From Daphnia pulex (taxonomy: Eukaryota; Arthropoda; Branchiopoda; Diplostraca; Daphniidae), in assembly GCF_021134715.1 (NCBI RefSeq), contig NC_060026.1, forward strand, positions 14,499,001 through 14,563,000: 64,000 nt of DNA. Reading direction: 5' to 3'. The position numbers were made by a program, and so were the translations under genes. The notes under the pieces were generated by a model. The model was not told where the DNA came from. It made no database searches and worked only from the letters and a program-made list of their open reading frames with translations. Shown piece after piece: positions 37,308 to 49,050 of the stretch (positions within the stretch are counted from its first letter, which is position 1; each line of letters opens with the position of its first letter).

Positions 37308-38696
37308 TTAGGAGGCTGTAGTAGGGGAGGAAGAACAAGACAATTCTTCGTCATCACTCGCCCGATTCAACGTGCAGTTTGAACTGTGTGCAAATAAAAA
37401 AAAACATGGAAAATGTGGTGAGCATTCTCAGCAAGTGTCATATAAAATAAAAGTTGAACTTACACTAAGCTGAGAATATCGCATTGGTCTAAATCAAAAT
37501 TTAGGGACGGTGGAGGTGAGCAACTTTTCTCCGCACCCACACCCGGCTCTCTCGGTCGTGAAAGTAGTCGGCGCTCGTGGATCTCTTCTGAAATGCATTC
37601 TAATTTTTTCAGCGTGTCTGAATAGCTTTGTTTAGCTTGGGTGACGCTCTGCTGAATGAGTTCAACTTTTAACTTCTGTGCCATCAGTTTATTTTGGAAG
37701 TCCTCTTTTTGTTCTGTTGAGAAATTGAATGAAAACTAGGCGTTACTGGAGCGATCAAAATCACTGGAGCGTCAACAATTATAATACACACCAAAGTAGG
37801 GTCTCGATTTTTGAATTGCGCTTTTCAAATCTTTCTCAAGGTATTGATACTGCAAATAAAGACAGATTTCTATGTGTTACTCTAATTATTTTTCCAAGTA
37901 AAAGGCAATAGGCACCTTTTGCTTGGCAGTCTCGAATATCGCAGCACTCTTTTGATGTTCCTTTTCACTTAGTTGTCTTTGAGTTTCAGCTTCCATCACC
38001 TAAATTCAAATTAAAAACATTTACGTCAGATTAAAACTCATAAAGAAAAAAACATTTCGATCACTTTACCCTCATAGTCGCTTGATTCAGCATTTCCTGC
38101 CATGCATTGTCAAACTTCCATTCATGTTGATGACTAATAAACCGCTGTTCAGCAAGAGCTATTGTTTCTTTAGCAGCTTTGTGAATACCTTCAACGAGGA
38201 AAATATAAGCCACGAAATTGCTGATGTAGACAAATAAGAAGGTTGCTTGCTCACCAAATGCTCTCTGAAACTGCACAGCTGCTTCTTGGCAACGCTCTTG
38301 AGCCGTTTTGTATTCTTCAAAGGCATCATAATATGGTCGGGACTTTTCAATGCAACTGCCTAGTTTTTTGGCCAAGGCTTTGAGTTGTTGAGTCGACTTA
38401 CTCAGCAAGGTACGAAATCCAGCATTTGCTTCCTACATCAGATATACAGATATGTCAAGGTCAGAACCTGGTAACAAAATTACTGTCAAATCTGGATTTA
38501 CATCAAGTTCTGTTTCCCAGCGATTGATTTCATCTGTTGTGGTGTTGAGCCTCTCCAATTCCACCTAGTGCAGCAATAAACAAAGGGGTTAGTGGAGTGA
38601 GGTTTCCTACTGTTTTGAATTCAGCAAGAAAACACTGACCTGGATTCTTGGATCGAGCTCTTCGTCATCTCCAACAGCTGGCGATGAACGAAACAT
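37308..38696 (-). CDS. pcs: SH3BP5 family protein (parcas; RAB11 exchange factor)
   Basis: The family catalyses nucleotide exchange on RAB11 and, in vertebrates, binds mitochondrial JNK and the BTK SH3 domain. Exons in order: 38696-38640, 38564-38502, 38432-38255, 38188-38070, 37999-37916, 37849-37792, 37713-37464, 37383-37308; 294 residues, all phases consistent. The protein is almost wholly a long coiled coil. Diagnostic stretches are LDPRIQVELERLNTTTDEIN, LLSKSTQQLKALAKKLG, KETIALAEQRF followed by WQEMLNQATMRVMEAE, KSRPYFG, and ISEEIHERR just after the last helix. The C-terminal tail is short and acidic/Ser-rich (ASDDEELSCSSS), much shorter than in human SH3BP5. The last exon is the least certain piece; its splice sites are good and it continues the frame to TAA. 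Confidence 0.93.
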
Positions 38697-39744
38697 ATTT
38701 TGACAGCGAAATTATTGAGACCACACTATTAACCAAAGAAAAACCTAGCAATGATCTGAATTTTTGAAGATCCCTGGGCCCAACACAGAGAGATATAAAA
38801 AGTTGTGCGTCAGTTGCTATCAGCCGGCCCTTTCGGACGTGTACATTTTCATGTCGACTGATACAAGAGACTGAAGTTGTATGAAGCCGTTGGGCAAGTT
38901 GGTGGAGGGTATAAGCCCACGCGCAGGGCGGGAGAGACTCACAGATTTTGCAGTTGTTGGAAACTCCCGAGAGCGTCGACTAGAGAAAAATAAAAAAAGA
39001 ATAATAACATTTTTCAATGGAATAAGGGCGAATAGAAAAGAGTAGGAGGGGAAGTTCGAGGTTGACATTTATTTTGTTTTTCTTTTGTTTTGTCGTTTAT
39101 AATGGAAAAATATTTATTTCACGTGTACAGTTAAATCACTTGCACAGTGTGTGAAAAAGTCGTGCAAGGGCAAAACCGGCAAGAATACCAAATAGAAATT
39201 TATGGCTTATTTTCATCTATGGGTTTATGTAACGAGGAAATATTTCCAACAACAAACGAGGAAAAATGGTCGCCAACTATATACAACGAGGATACATTCC
39301 TCAAACGTAATTTAATTTTGTCAAGTTCAAACAACCTGGCACGATGTTATATAAAGTTTTATTATGGAATGTTATTCGTCAGAGCAGTCGTGGACAAAAA
39401 AGGAATTTGACATTTTCCGAAACCGGAATCTGTATACGCAATTCAGACTCGCCCAGGCTTCGTTTGCATGTACACACAACACTTGAGAGAGATAAGATTT
39501 TCTTGTTTTTACAGCTGATATGCTGCCTCACCTTTCCACTGTGTTTAGTTTGAGTCAGTATGTGTGTGCAGTCTTATCGAGAAGACGATACGAAAACGGC
39601 CTTATCGCGTTGGCGTTCACTTTGGTTGCTGGGATATTCGATAAGTGTTACGAGGACGCTCATTTGTTCCCAGGGCGGGGTGGTGTATTATTACCAGCTA
39701 CTACAACTAATTCTATTCTAGTTTGTGAATTCCGCGGTGAAGGA
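38697..39744. promoter_or_regulatory. Divergent intergenic region, SH3BP5 / PDZ gene
   Basis: About 1 kb between divergent starts. A TATA-like stretch (TTTTTATATC on the minus strand near 38795) lies upstream of SH3BP5, with a possible small 5' UTR intron. An acceptor-like TTCTATTCTAG just before 39721 suggests that the PDZ gene also has an upstream untranslated exon. The overlapping open frames have no recognisable domain. Confidence 0.4.
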
Positions 39745-42700
39745 ATGTCGAGAAGGCAGCCCAGGTAGTTTTCTAAAAATTCATGGCTATTGTTGTTGTT
39801 GTGTGTACATTTCATGTGGTTTATATTTCTGGAAAAATACAGGGCGAGTTCTTCACAGAGAAGGAGGTCGTACGTGGAACTGCAAGAAGAGGAGGTGCAC
39901 GAATTGCGGTTGCAGCGCCGGAAGTGGAGTCGACAGCACGGGCTGGGATTGACAGTCGCCGGCGGAGGAGGATCGTTTCCATACCGGGGCAGAGATGAAG
40001 GAATTTTCGTGGCGAAAATTGTGCCAGGAGGAGCGGCCGATGCTGCTGGACTCAAGTTGGACGATGAAATCATTTCCATCAACGGCGTTTATTGCTCAGA
40101 CCTGGAACACCATCAAGCCGTTGACCTGCTCAGGAATTCCGGAGGCGATTTGCACGTTCGAGTTCTCCGCAAAATCAGTCGACTGGTCGAATCGGCCGTT
40201 CCAATGGCGACCAATATGGGCCCACTCATCCGCTCACGATCCAGTTACCAGTTGAATTCCTCGAGAAGAGATGACAATAATCACAGGAGCCGGACTCCCG
40301 ATCCGCCCAGACGACGACGTATGTCATCCCACCAGGTGAACGACATGATTTATCCGAGTCCGATGGAAGAGGAAGGTTATTTGAGACCTAGAACGCCTCC
40401 AGTTCGACGGATGTCCAACTCTTATCAAGTCCAGTCGCCCATCACGAGTGTAGCTCCGTATCATTCCAGTAGCGTGGGACTCCAGCACACGTCTCACCTG
40501 GATTCGACCGGCGTCCATTTCCATCCGTATTGTTTCGCTTGTAATCCGTCCGTCGTCCACCTGAATCCATCGCTGATGGCTCCGCTTCAGTTACCTGCCA
40601 TTTCGTCATTCCCCCCGGAGCATGTTTACGCAACGCCTACGCCAACCGCCAGCGGTTATCCATCGCCAATGGAACCGCAAAAGACGTTCAACTCCTCCAG
40701 AAATTCGACGAAATGGACGGATGACGAAGAAGAAGAAGATGACGACAGTTTGTCCGACACGAATCGATTCACAGTCAAACTGCAACGCGATGACGTCACC
40801 GGATTGGGATTCATCGTGTCGTCCAGAGACGGCCAGGCCAACTCTGAAGTATTTTGTTGTTGTTCTTTATTATTTCTTCATCTAATTTCACTTTTTAATT
40901 TTGATTTGTGGTGGTTTAGGGCGTGTACGTTTCGGGAATAATTCAAGGCGGAGTGGCGGATCGAAGCGGAATGCTGGCAGTGGGAGATCGCATCATTTCA
41001 GTACGAAAAACCTGTTTGAAAATAATTCAAAGATAAACATTTAAAATAATTAACTTTTTGCCAAGAGTAGATTAACGGACTAGATGTCGAAAGGGCCAGA
41101 CATAAAGAAGTAGTTACTTTGCTGAGTCGTTCCAAACCGTACGTTCAACTGGAAGTGGAGCGCTATCCAATCACTCCCAAAGTCGACTACCCAGAAATAT
41201 TCGATTCCGGAAATGAGCCGGAACAGTTTATGGCCAGGCGTAGGAGTTCGCTACGCGGCAGCATCTCCAATCAATCGGATGCGGGTTTTTCGTCCGCAGG
41301 AGCAGCAGCACCCTGGCAGCAAAAGTATATTAAGCATTCCATCGAAATTTTCAAAAACTGAATGAATAAAAAGAAATTTCCATTTTGAAGCAATTACAGC
41401 CAGATCAATCACAATCCTCCGAGACCTCCACCGGCGCCACTGAAAAGCAGTTTAAAGTCGCACGTGCCAATTCGCACCAGCCATCACATTCCCATATCGA
41501 AACCGGGTCGATATCCATCTCCGCCGTCGTCTCCTCCGCAGCCTCCGCATCGTTTGTCATCGACCAATTTCCCTTTGAGACCCGTCTCCGTCGATCCCAA
41601 CGATCTGCAGTTGAGCGAGCTTCAATTCCCGCCAGCGCCGACGGAATTGGGCCGTTTTAGAGAGTCCATTACCAAAAATACTTTGACCGAAACGGTCGTT
41701 ACTCGGGTAACGACCAACCAGAAAGGCCAGCGACCCGTCATTACCGAGGTTTTTTTTTATTTTTACAACTTCCTTTTAGTTGTTTGGCGAAGCGCTTTGT
41801 CAATAGTCGCATTGAAAAAGTTAAATAATCCGCTTACATGCGTGTTGTTTCGCTTGTTGCTTGCCCCAGGATGTTGTCATCCGGAAAGATATGGGAACTC
41901 GACTGGGTCTGAGAATCGCCGGCGGCAAAGATTCATCTTGCATTCCGTTCGGGACGGATGAGCCGGGCATTTTCATTTCCAGAGTCATTCCGCAAGGGAC
42001 GGCCGGCCGCTCGGGTCGGCTAAGGATCGGCGATCGATTGCTGAAAATTAACGGCAAGGAAATCTCCGATTGGACCCACCACGAAGTGATTCGGACCCTG
42101 TCTGAACCGTCGCAGCAGATCATCCTCACCGTCCGTCACGATCCGCAGCCGGAAGGCCTGGATGAATTTCTCATCCAGCGCAAAGATGACGAGCAGTTTG
42201 GCATCAAAATCATCGGCGGAGTACTCGAACAGGACAGCTACTGCGGCAAGAAATACGATTCGGGTATTTTCGTCTACAAAGTCCATCGGGGCGGAGCCAT
42301 CGCTAAAGACGGCCGTGTTAAGGTATAACAGATAATCCTCGGCGTCACTAAAATTAAATGGATTATATTATTTGGTGGGTTATTTGATGATATTGCAGGA
42401 AGGAATGCGTTTGCTGGAAGTCAACGGAACTAATGTGATTGGTGTAACACGGCGTGAAGCCATTGAGGCTTTCCGGAGAGCTGGGCACGTGCTCCGGCTT
42501 ATGGTCTGCGATGGATGGAACAATGACAATAGTGGCGTAACCAAGGGTGTGTCGGACGGTGACGACGTCATGAGTAATCGATCATCAGTTATGAGCGGTT
42601 CAAGTTGGTCCGACAGACCCGGAAGCGTCCAATCAATGCGCCATCAGACGGTAACATTTTTTAAATGTTTCCTACAACAGGGAAAATACGTGATTAGTTT

Positions 42701-43058
42701 AGAATTCATTTTCGCCATTTATTTTATAAAAATTCATTTCCTTTTTTCCCGTTTGGCAGATTAATGGATCCAGGCAACCGAACGGTTTGGCGGCCAGTTC
42801 GAACGAGTTGAATTCTGCGAAATCAACTCCATCTACATCTAAAAAGGTGAATGAATGGATTTGAGATAAATTGTGAACAATTAAAATTCAACTTGATCCT
42901 CGCAGAAATTCTTGAAAATGCCGGACTTGACGGGATCGAAACACTTTCCGAAATCTACCAACGTGTCAAAAGAAGCTGATGATGTCAAAACGACCACCAT
43001 CGTCATGTCGAGGACGTCCGTCAACAAACCTGACAGGGAGGTCTTTGACGAGTATTAA
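39745..43058 (+). CDS. Scribble-like protein with four PDZ domains and no leucine-rich repeats
   Basis: Exons: 39745-39764, 39843-40848, 40920-41000, 41071-41324, 41400-41748, 41870-42322, 42399-42650, 42760-42846, 42906-43058; 884 residues, phases consistent. PDZ1 (about 25-110) has loop GLGL and FPYRGRDEGIFVAKIVPGG. PDZ2 (about 313-402) has GLGF and the GVYVSGIIQGGVADRSG helix entry. PDZ3 (about 571-655) has RLGL plus SCIPFGTDEPGIFISRVIP, very like Scribble PDZ3. PDZ4 (about 665-765) has QFGI and KEGMRLLEVNG. Order, spacing and the DP(Q)PEG linker between PDZ3 and PDZ4 match the C-terminal half of Scribble. Linkers are Ser/Arg- and Pro-rich (PPRPPPAPLK), offering SH3 sites. The first coding exon (MSRRQPR) leaves no room for the N-terminal LRRs. 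It is likely a cortical scaffold. It could also be a 3' portion of a larger gene if upstream exons were missed. Confidence 0.85.
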
Positions 43059-43116
43059 TTCAATTAGTAATATACTATACGTATCCGTGTTCCAGTTTTG
43101 CGTGAAACAACATTTC

Positions 43117-43122
43117 ATTAAA
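43117..43122 (+). terminator. ATTAAA poly(A) signal of the PDZ gene
   Basis: ATTAAA lies about 60 bp after the stop codon and is the first plausible signal. Confidence 0.4.
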
Positions 43123-43874
43123 TGCGTTCAATACACGTAACATTTGTGTTTTCTTACAAATCTGTCCGTTCATGAGATTATTATCTGCCTTTTTCATGTG
43201 ATAAAATATTTTTTAACATTTTTGTTTCTTTACCCTGGGCGATTCCAAGGGTCACCAACCGTCACATGTCAGTAGATTAAAATCTGATCCAATGACCCAG
43301 ATATTTACAGAGCCGACGTCATGTGATTTGTTATCACACCTTCGCCAATCGAAAGTCCTTATTTTCACGAGGTGTTGATTGTATAGAACTCACGGTCGTT
43401 GACTTCTGAATAATTCATGATGAGCTTCACGGGGTAGTGTATGTGAATATCAATCAAACATACACAATTCCAGTCATTTCTCAAAAATTTGGCGGAAACG
43501 TCTGATTTTCAAGGACGATGAATGAATCAAAATGGCATTTTCCATTCAACTTTACAACCCTGACACAGATTCATTATTAATATTTTAAAAAGTTAACTAT
43601 AGTTAGAAATAAAAAAATAAAATAAAACTAAAATAATTTCAATCCGACTTTGGAGGAATCCGGATACCGACTGATCTTCAGGCTAATGTTGTTGGGTTTT
43701 ATTCTTAAATTCTTAACACTGACCTTTGACACTTTGCCAGCAATAATTCGTAATTTCCAATGTCACAGTTGAAGAAATAAGAGCTTTAAAGCATAATTGC
43801 AAATTTCTTTCAGAGCACACAGGGAGTCAGGGACAGAGAAATTCCGATTCAGTCACGTTCAGGGCAAACGCGAT
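43123..43874. other. Intergenic, little seen
   Basis: No gene is recognised. It should hold the promoter and 5' UTR of the small gene that follows. An AT-rich block lies at 43575-43640. Confidence 0.4.
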
Positions 43875-44723
43875 ATGGTAGGATCCCTTTTCTTTAGTAC
43901 AGATTTGTGTGATATTACGATCGGATCGGATTATACGTTCATCGTTTTACCACCAAGATTTTCTAAATGAAATAAAACTGCCGTCGCAGTGGTACAGGGC
44001 AATAAAGGAGTGGCCATTTGTGCAGAATCCATAACTCATATCGTTCATATCCACCCAGCACAGCACAATGGCCTTTTCATTCGTCAGCATTGGGAATCTT
44101 CGAACACGGACGCTCCTCGCCGTTTCTAAAGAAAATTCCCCGCAAACGTTTCTGTTCATCACGTTCCCGGCCGTACCCGGCAGTGCAGTTCACTGGACTG
44201 GTGGGTATAGAGCTTTTACTATATAGTGTACCATGACTAGTCACATTATTTATACGACCAACTCGGACAATCTAGCGCACATTTTTGGTGACCTTTCGCG
44301 GTCGCTTCCATATTTGAAATCCTTTTTTTCTTTTCCTTTTCTGGTCGTTTTATAGGAGCGCCTATATGGAATTCAGAATAAATTAGTCGAAAATGGATGT
44401 ACTGGCGAGTACAGTTGTATCATGGTGCCACACAGCGACACAGATGGCATTAAAAATGTACGTGAACGTGTTGCGAAATAAACTGAAAGATAAACATTAA
44501 ACAGAACACCAGAAATTGTAATTTGGTCGATCGCTGAAATAGCTAAAACCACTTATTAATTATTATCTGTGTGTCAATGCCATCTAATTTTTCCAGGAAA
44601 ACATCTTTGATAAGAAGGTAGAACACCATGCTCAATTATAGTGCTAGTTTCATATTTGTTGTCTAATAATTTTAGAAATCGCCAAAGGTCTACGTCAAAA
44701 AGGATAGGCTACCGCAGAAATGA
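43875..44723 (+). CDS. Small four-exon gene, about 58-residue basic protein
   Basis: Three consecutive phase-0 exons with good splice sites carry a continuous frame: 44356-44457 (ERLYGIQNKLVENGCTGEYS and on), 44597-44617 (ENIFDKK), 44676-44723 (KSPKVYVKKDRLPQK, stop). The proposed start is an ATG lying directly before a donor at 43875-43877 (ATG|GTAGGA), which joins in phase. An alternative first exon beginning MAFSFVSIGNLRTR at 44068 has no good phase-0 donor. The product has two Cys and a Lys-rich tail. I do not recognise it. The three downstream exons are well supported; the start is uncertain. Confidence 0.5.
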
Positions 44724-45150
44724 AATTCTTTTAATGAAAAAAAAAAAAGTTAATTAATTCGCGTCAAGACCGCAACTTGTTGGATACATTTGTCTAATAG
44801 TTAATACACTGCTGAGTATAGCGCAGTTAACTAAATACACGGCACAAAATGGGCGGTCTTTTCTGTGAAATAAATTTGCGCTTCTTAAGATGTCTAAATA
44901 GGTTCTGCGGGTATTTCAAAAATAGTCAAAGAGCTGCAGCACAGTATTTCTTGTACGTATTAAGTAAGCTATACAGCAGGGATTATGCACTATTTCGGTC
45001 TCGTCTTTAAAGATTTTATTTTTTCGGTGGCATTGAAAAACAAATTTGTCTTTTGATAAATTTGATAAGCCAACATTTTTATTGTGACATAGAAACTTCA
45101 AAGCTCCTGTTATGGTAATTTAAAAAAAAATATATGTTTTACAATTGGTG
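44724..45150. other. Intergenic, upstream of cluster gene A
   Basis: No gene is seen. The segment from about 45045 resembles 47515-47605 upstream of gene B, so it is part of the duplicated unit. Confidence 0.5.
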
Positions 45151-45158
45151 TATAAAAG
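45151..45158 (+). promoter_or_regulatory. TATA box of cluster gene A
   Basis: TATAAAAG is followed by GCTCTGCC, exactly as upstream of gene B. A non-coding exon ends at the donor after 45241; the second exon begins with the start codon itself. Confidence 0.8.
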
Positions 45159-45311
45159 CTCTGCCAGAAATCGTTGGGAGGGCAGAACCTCATCAGCATC
45201 AGCGCTAGTTCACTGGATCTTCGCACCAAATAGCTTCAAAGGTAGTATGATAAACTTTTATCATTACTGTGTGTTATCTAAACATGTTCAAATTTAATTA
45301 TGTTATGGCAG

Positions 45312-46566
45312 ATGAAATTTGCGCTGATTTTCCTGATGGCGTTTGTTGCCATGTCTCAACAATTTTACTTTCAGCGCCCTAACATTCCAATGGTTTGGCT
45401 GGCACCTCACCCCGCGCGGTATTTCATGAATAATTACCGGCCTCTAGTTGCCTTTGTAAGTATTTTTGAAGTATTGCAATAGGATAACAAATTTTACTTG
45501 TAAACCAATAAGAAGGGTTCTATCGAATTCAATTAAGACAAGGGAAATTAAAAAACTCATAATACAATTAATTGTTATCATTAGAATGAAGATTTGAACC
45601 GAGATTTGGCAGATAGTCAAAGTAACTCTAATGGCGAACAAGAGGAATATCCTGACGTACAATCAAGGATCAAAGGTAACCGGCCATCGGATTTCGAGAT
45701 CCAGCCGCAGAGTGGGCGGTTTCTGGCCGGAAGCTTTGGGAACAATGATGGCTACAGCTATAACGCAAATCAGAATAGCAATCCGTTTTTGAGAACGTAC
45801 ACCACCACAACCACCAGTACTTCAACATCTTATAGTTTATCAACCAGTACATCTACCAGCATTATCGTCACCGCAACCACTACTAGTACCAGCACGGCTA
45901 CAATAGTTAGCACAGCTACTTTATCTCTGACATCGGTCGTTAGATGCGTCCCGGCTTTGCAAGTTTCGGCAATTCCAGTTTCTTGCGGCCGGAAGAAAAG
46001 GGGAATCGACGAAGATTCCGAGGAACACCACCAGTTTATCATCTCTCCCTCGGAAACGCTCAAGTATTGATCAATTCAAAATTACCTTGTATTTCTGAAA
46101 TAACACTACGATTAATTTGGATGCATTCAGATTGACGCCCACTGCTCTTCCGTCAGAAAGAAATGAACGAGCCCTACCTAATACCGATGACGTTACATCG
46201 TCCAAAGACGAAGTCGCCAACGTTGAAGTGTCCCAGGAAGATCAGAGCAGAGCCAAACGATTTTTCCTACTGAACAGAAATTTATATTCCACATCGACGG
46301 TGTTGACAACGTCGACTTCCACTATCGTTATCCCCACAACTACAGTGTCTCAGTCAATATCCACTGTGACCACATTCGCTACGACGACCTCCACCTCATA
46401 TTTCTTTTCCAACTCGACCGTCACACAAACAGTAAATCTACTCAATCCAGCACCCGCTGTTCAGTGTGCAGCAGTAGCTGTAGCGGCAGCTGCTCCTGCA
46501 GCAGCTATACCACAGTGTATTTCCTGTTTACCGGTAGGCTACATTGTCTGCCCTGCGTCCGGTTAA
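45312..46566 (+). CDS. Cluster gene A: secreted Ser/Thr-tract protein, 352 residues
   Basis: First of five paralogues. Coding exons: 45312-45455, 45585-46063, 46131-46566, after an untranslated exon. The ATG is the first codon after the acceptor. Signal peptide MKFALIFLMAFVAMSQQ, then an aromatic/Pro-rich N-terminal segment (FYFQRPNIPMVW). Residues about 120-165 are almost all Thr/Ser. Cys169 and Cys182 flank VPALQVSAIPVS; RKKR (184-187) is a furin-type site followed by an acidic GIDEDSEEH. A second site, RAKR (248-251), precedes FFLLNRN and another Thr/Ser/Val tract. The C-terminus has four Cys and ends VGYIVCPASG. No known domain is recognised. It is probably extracellular, heavily O-glycosylated and cleaved into three parts; that role is inferred. 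Confidence 0.85.
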
Positions 46567-46823
46567 AATGGCAAATCAAGCCACTATTTTTTAGCCAATT
46601 GAAGTTGAATGATTCAAGTTGATGCCTTAGTGCATTGAAGAAAAGTAAAAAAAAATAATGTTTAAATTAAGCTGACAGTTGCACCTCAACGTTATCACTG
46701 TATTTCTTCATTGATTGTATTTTCTCGGCTTTTCTTTCGTGTAGATTGAACTGCCTGTATTATTTGCTCCTGCGCTTATTACTTATAATTATTACTGAGC
46801 GCATTGCACGCGGCTGTCGGTTG

Positions 46824-46895
46824 AATAGATTTTTAGCAGCATCATTCACTTGTTCGAACTAGTCAAATTTATTTTATTTAAGTTTGATAAATAAA
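46824..46895 (+). terminator. Candidate poly(A) signals of gene A
   Basis: AATAGA at 46824-46829 occupies the position where gene C has AATAAA and gene B again has AATAGA. A perfect AATAAA lies at 46890-46895. Confidence 0.4.
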
Positions 46896-47632
46896 TGAGG
46901 AGTCGCCCAGAGGTGAAAGAAACGCTAGAAGTGTGGGACATGAACAATCTCAATCCAAATAAATCCCTACATGGATTTCATGCTGGAGGTCTGAGTAATA
47001 GCAAAAGCAATGCGCAAGATACTTCCAAACACATCACCTCTACTTACATGACAAACTCTGAAATTATAATTTGCTGGTTAACTATAAAACCACTTAATTT
47101 TCCTTGTCATCATCTCACCCCATGAACAGAATATACTTGATAAGAAGAAAGGTTGTCATGCTTATCACAATTTTCTACCTCTTAAATTACTATTTTAAAA
47201 ATAATTACAAATAATAGAATTTTATGTAGAAAAGAGGACGACACAGAAACTATACCATGAATAAAGAAAAAGTTCTTGATGTAAAGGTTGTGCGACAAGT
47301 GACAAAAGTCAACCTAATACATGAAGTCTATTTTGGGAAAAAAATTCGCAGCTCTTTAAAGTGACCAAAAAGGTAGATTATTGCGGGGATTTTAATAGGC
47401 AACAAGATACGCAGTTTAGAATATTTCAGGTAAGGTATAATCGGGATTATACGTACACTTTTTGGGGTATCGTCCTTATTAAAAAATGCCCTTCGTTCTT
47501 TAGCATTACAAAACAAATCGTTTGATGAATGGAAAATTTAAAATGGTTAAGCCGACATTTTGATTGCGACATTGAACTTTCAAAGCTCCTATTACGGTAA
47601 TTTAAACGAAAAAATCCTATTTTCATTCGGTG
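46896..47632. other. Intergenic between genes A and B
   Basis: No gene is supported. The 3' part (from about 47515) is similar to the region upstream of gene A, marking the promoter end of the duplication unit. Confidence 0.5.
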
Positions 47633-47640
47633 TATAAAAG
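47633..47640 (+). promoter_or_regulatory. TATA box of cluster gene B
   Basis: TATAAAAG followed by GCTCTGCC, as in gene A. The untranslated first exon ends at a donor after 47733 (CCAAAG|GTATTC). Confidence 0.8.
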
Positions 47641-47826
47641 CTCTGCCAGGTATCGTTGGAAGAGCAGTTCTAGCCTCAGCAGCATCAGCACTAGTTCTCT
47701 CACTGGATCTTTGCACGAAATACAGTTCCAAAGGTATTCTAAACTTTAATACAGTATGTTGTCTATCATGTTAAACTACATCCTGGGAGACTACATCCAG
47801 ATCTAATTAATGATATACTATGGCAG

Positions 47827-49050
47827 ATGAAATTTGCGCTGATTTTCCTGATGGCTTTCGTTGCCATGTCTCAACAATTTTACTTTCAGCGGCCTAACAA
47901 CCCGATGGTTTGGCTATCACCTCACCCCGCACGACATTTCATGAGCAATTACCGGCCACTAATTGTTTTTGTAAGTATTTTTATATCAATAGTATTGCTT
48001 TTGCTTGTGATCGGGGGGGGGGGGCTGTTCAGTTTAAAAGAAAATCAGGGCAATGAGAAACTTTTAATTGGATAAATTGTTATCATTAGAACGAAGATTT
48101 GAACCGAGATTTGGCAGATAGTCAAAGTAACTCTAATGGCGAACAAGAGGAATATCCTGACGTACAATCAAGGATCAAAGGCAACAGGCCATCGGATATC
48201 GACATCCAACCACAGAGCGGACGGTTTCTGGCCGGAAGCTTTGGGAACAACGACGGCTACAACTACAACGCAAATCAGAATAGCAATCCGTTTTTGAGAA
48301 CGTACACCACCACAACCACCACTACCGCGACATCCATCAGCTTATCTACCAGCACATCTACCACGACTACCATCTCTTCGACCACTAGTACCAGCACGGC
48401 CATAGTCGTTAGCACAGCGACTTTATCTCTGACATCGGTCGTTAGATGCGTCCCGGCTTTGCAGCTGTCGCCAGTTCCGGTTTCTTGCGGCCGGAAAAAA
48501 AGGGGAATCGACGAAGATTCCGAGGAACATCACCAGTTTATCATCTCTCCCTCGGAAACGCTCGAGTAATGATCAATTCAAAATTACCTTGTATTTCTGA
48601 AATAACACTAAGATTAATTTGGTTGTATTCAGATTGACGCCCACTGCTCTTCCGTCAGAAAGAAGTGAACGAGCCCTACCTAATACCGATGACGTTACAT
48701 CGTCCAAAGACGAAGTCGCCAACGTTGAAGTGTCCCAGGAAGATCAGAGCAGAGCCAAACGATTTTTCCTTTTGAACAGAAATTTCTATACGACATCTAC
48801 GGTAACAACAACGTCGACCTCGGTTATCGTGGTTCCCACAACTACAGTGGCTCAGTCAGTGTCCACTTTTACTACATTAGCTACGGCAACCTCCACTACA
48901 TTTGTATTTTCAAACTCGACCGTCACACAAACAGTAAATCTACTCAATCCAGCGCCCGCTGCTCAATGTCAAGCTGCAGCTGGTGCAGCAATACCGCAGT
49001 GCGCGTCCTGCTTACCGGTAGGCTACGTTGTCTGCCCTGCTGCCGGTTAA
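47827..49050 (+). CDS. Cluster gene B: secreted Ser/Thr-tract protein, 345 residues
   Basis: Coding exons: 47827-47970, 48090-48565, 48633-49050. It is the closest relative of gene A: signal peptide and most of the second and third coding exons are nearly identical, and the intervening introns also match. Differences gather in the Thr/Ser tracts and in the Ala-rich stretch before the C-terminal cysteines (QCQAAAGAAIPQC). It keeps GRKKR|GIDED and RAKR|FFLLNRN cleavage sites and the VGYVVCPAAG end. The intron after the first coding exon contains a run of about 10 G. Function is unknown, as for A. Confidence 0.85.

Noticed and set aside
43947-44162. Minus-strand frame of 71 codons resembling a real protein (WVDMNDMSYGFCTNG)
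   Set aside because: No splice partners or recognised domain, and it overlaps the intron of a better supported plus-strand gene.
44068-44210. Alternative first exon MAFSFVSIGNLRTR for the small gene
   Set aside because: It has a good start context, but every usable donor gives the wrong phase for the next exon or is very weak.
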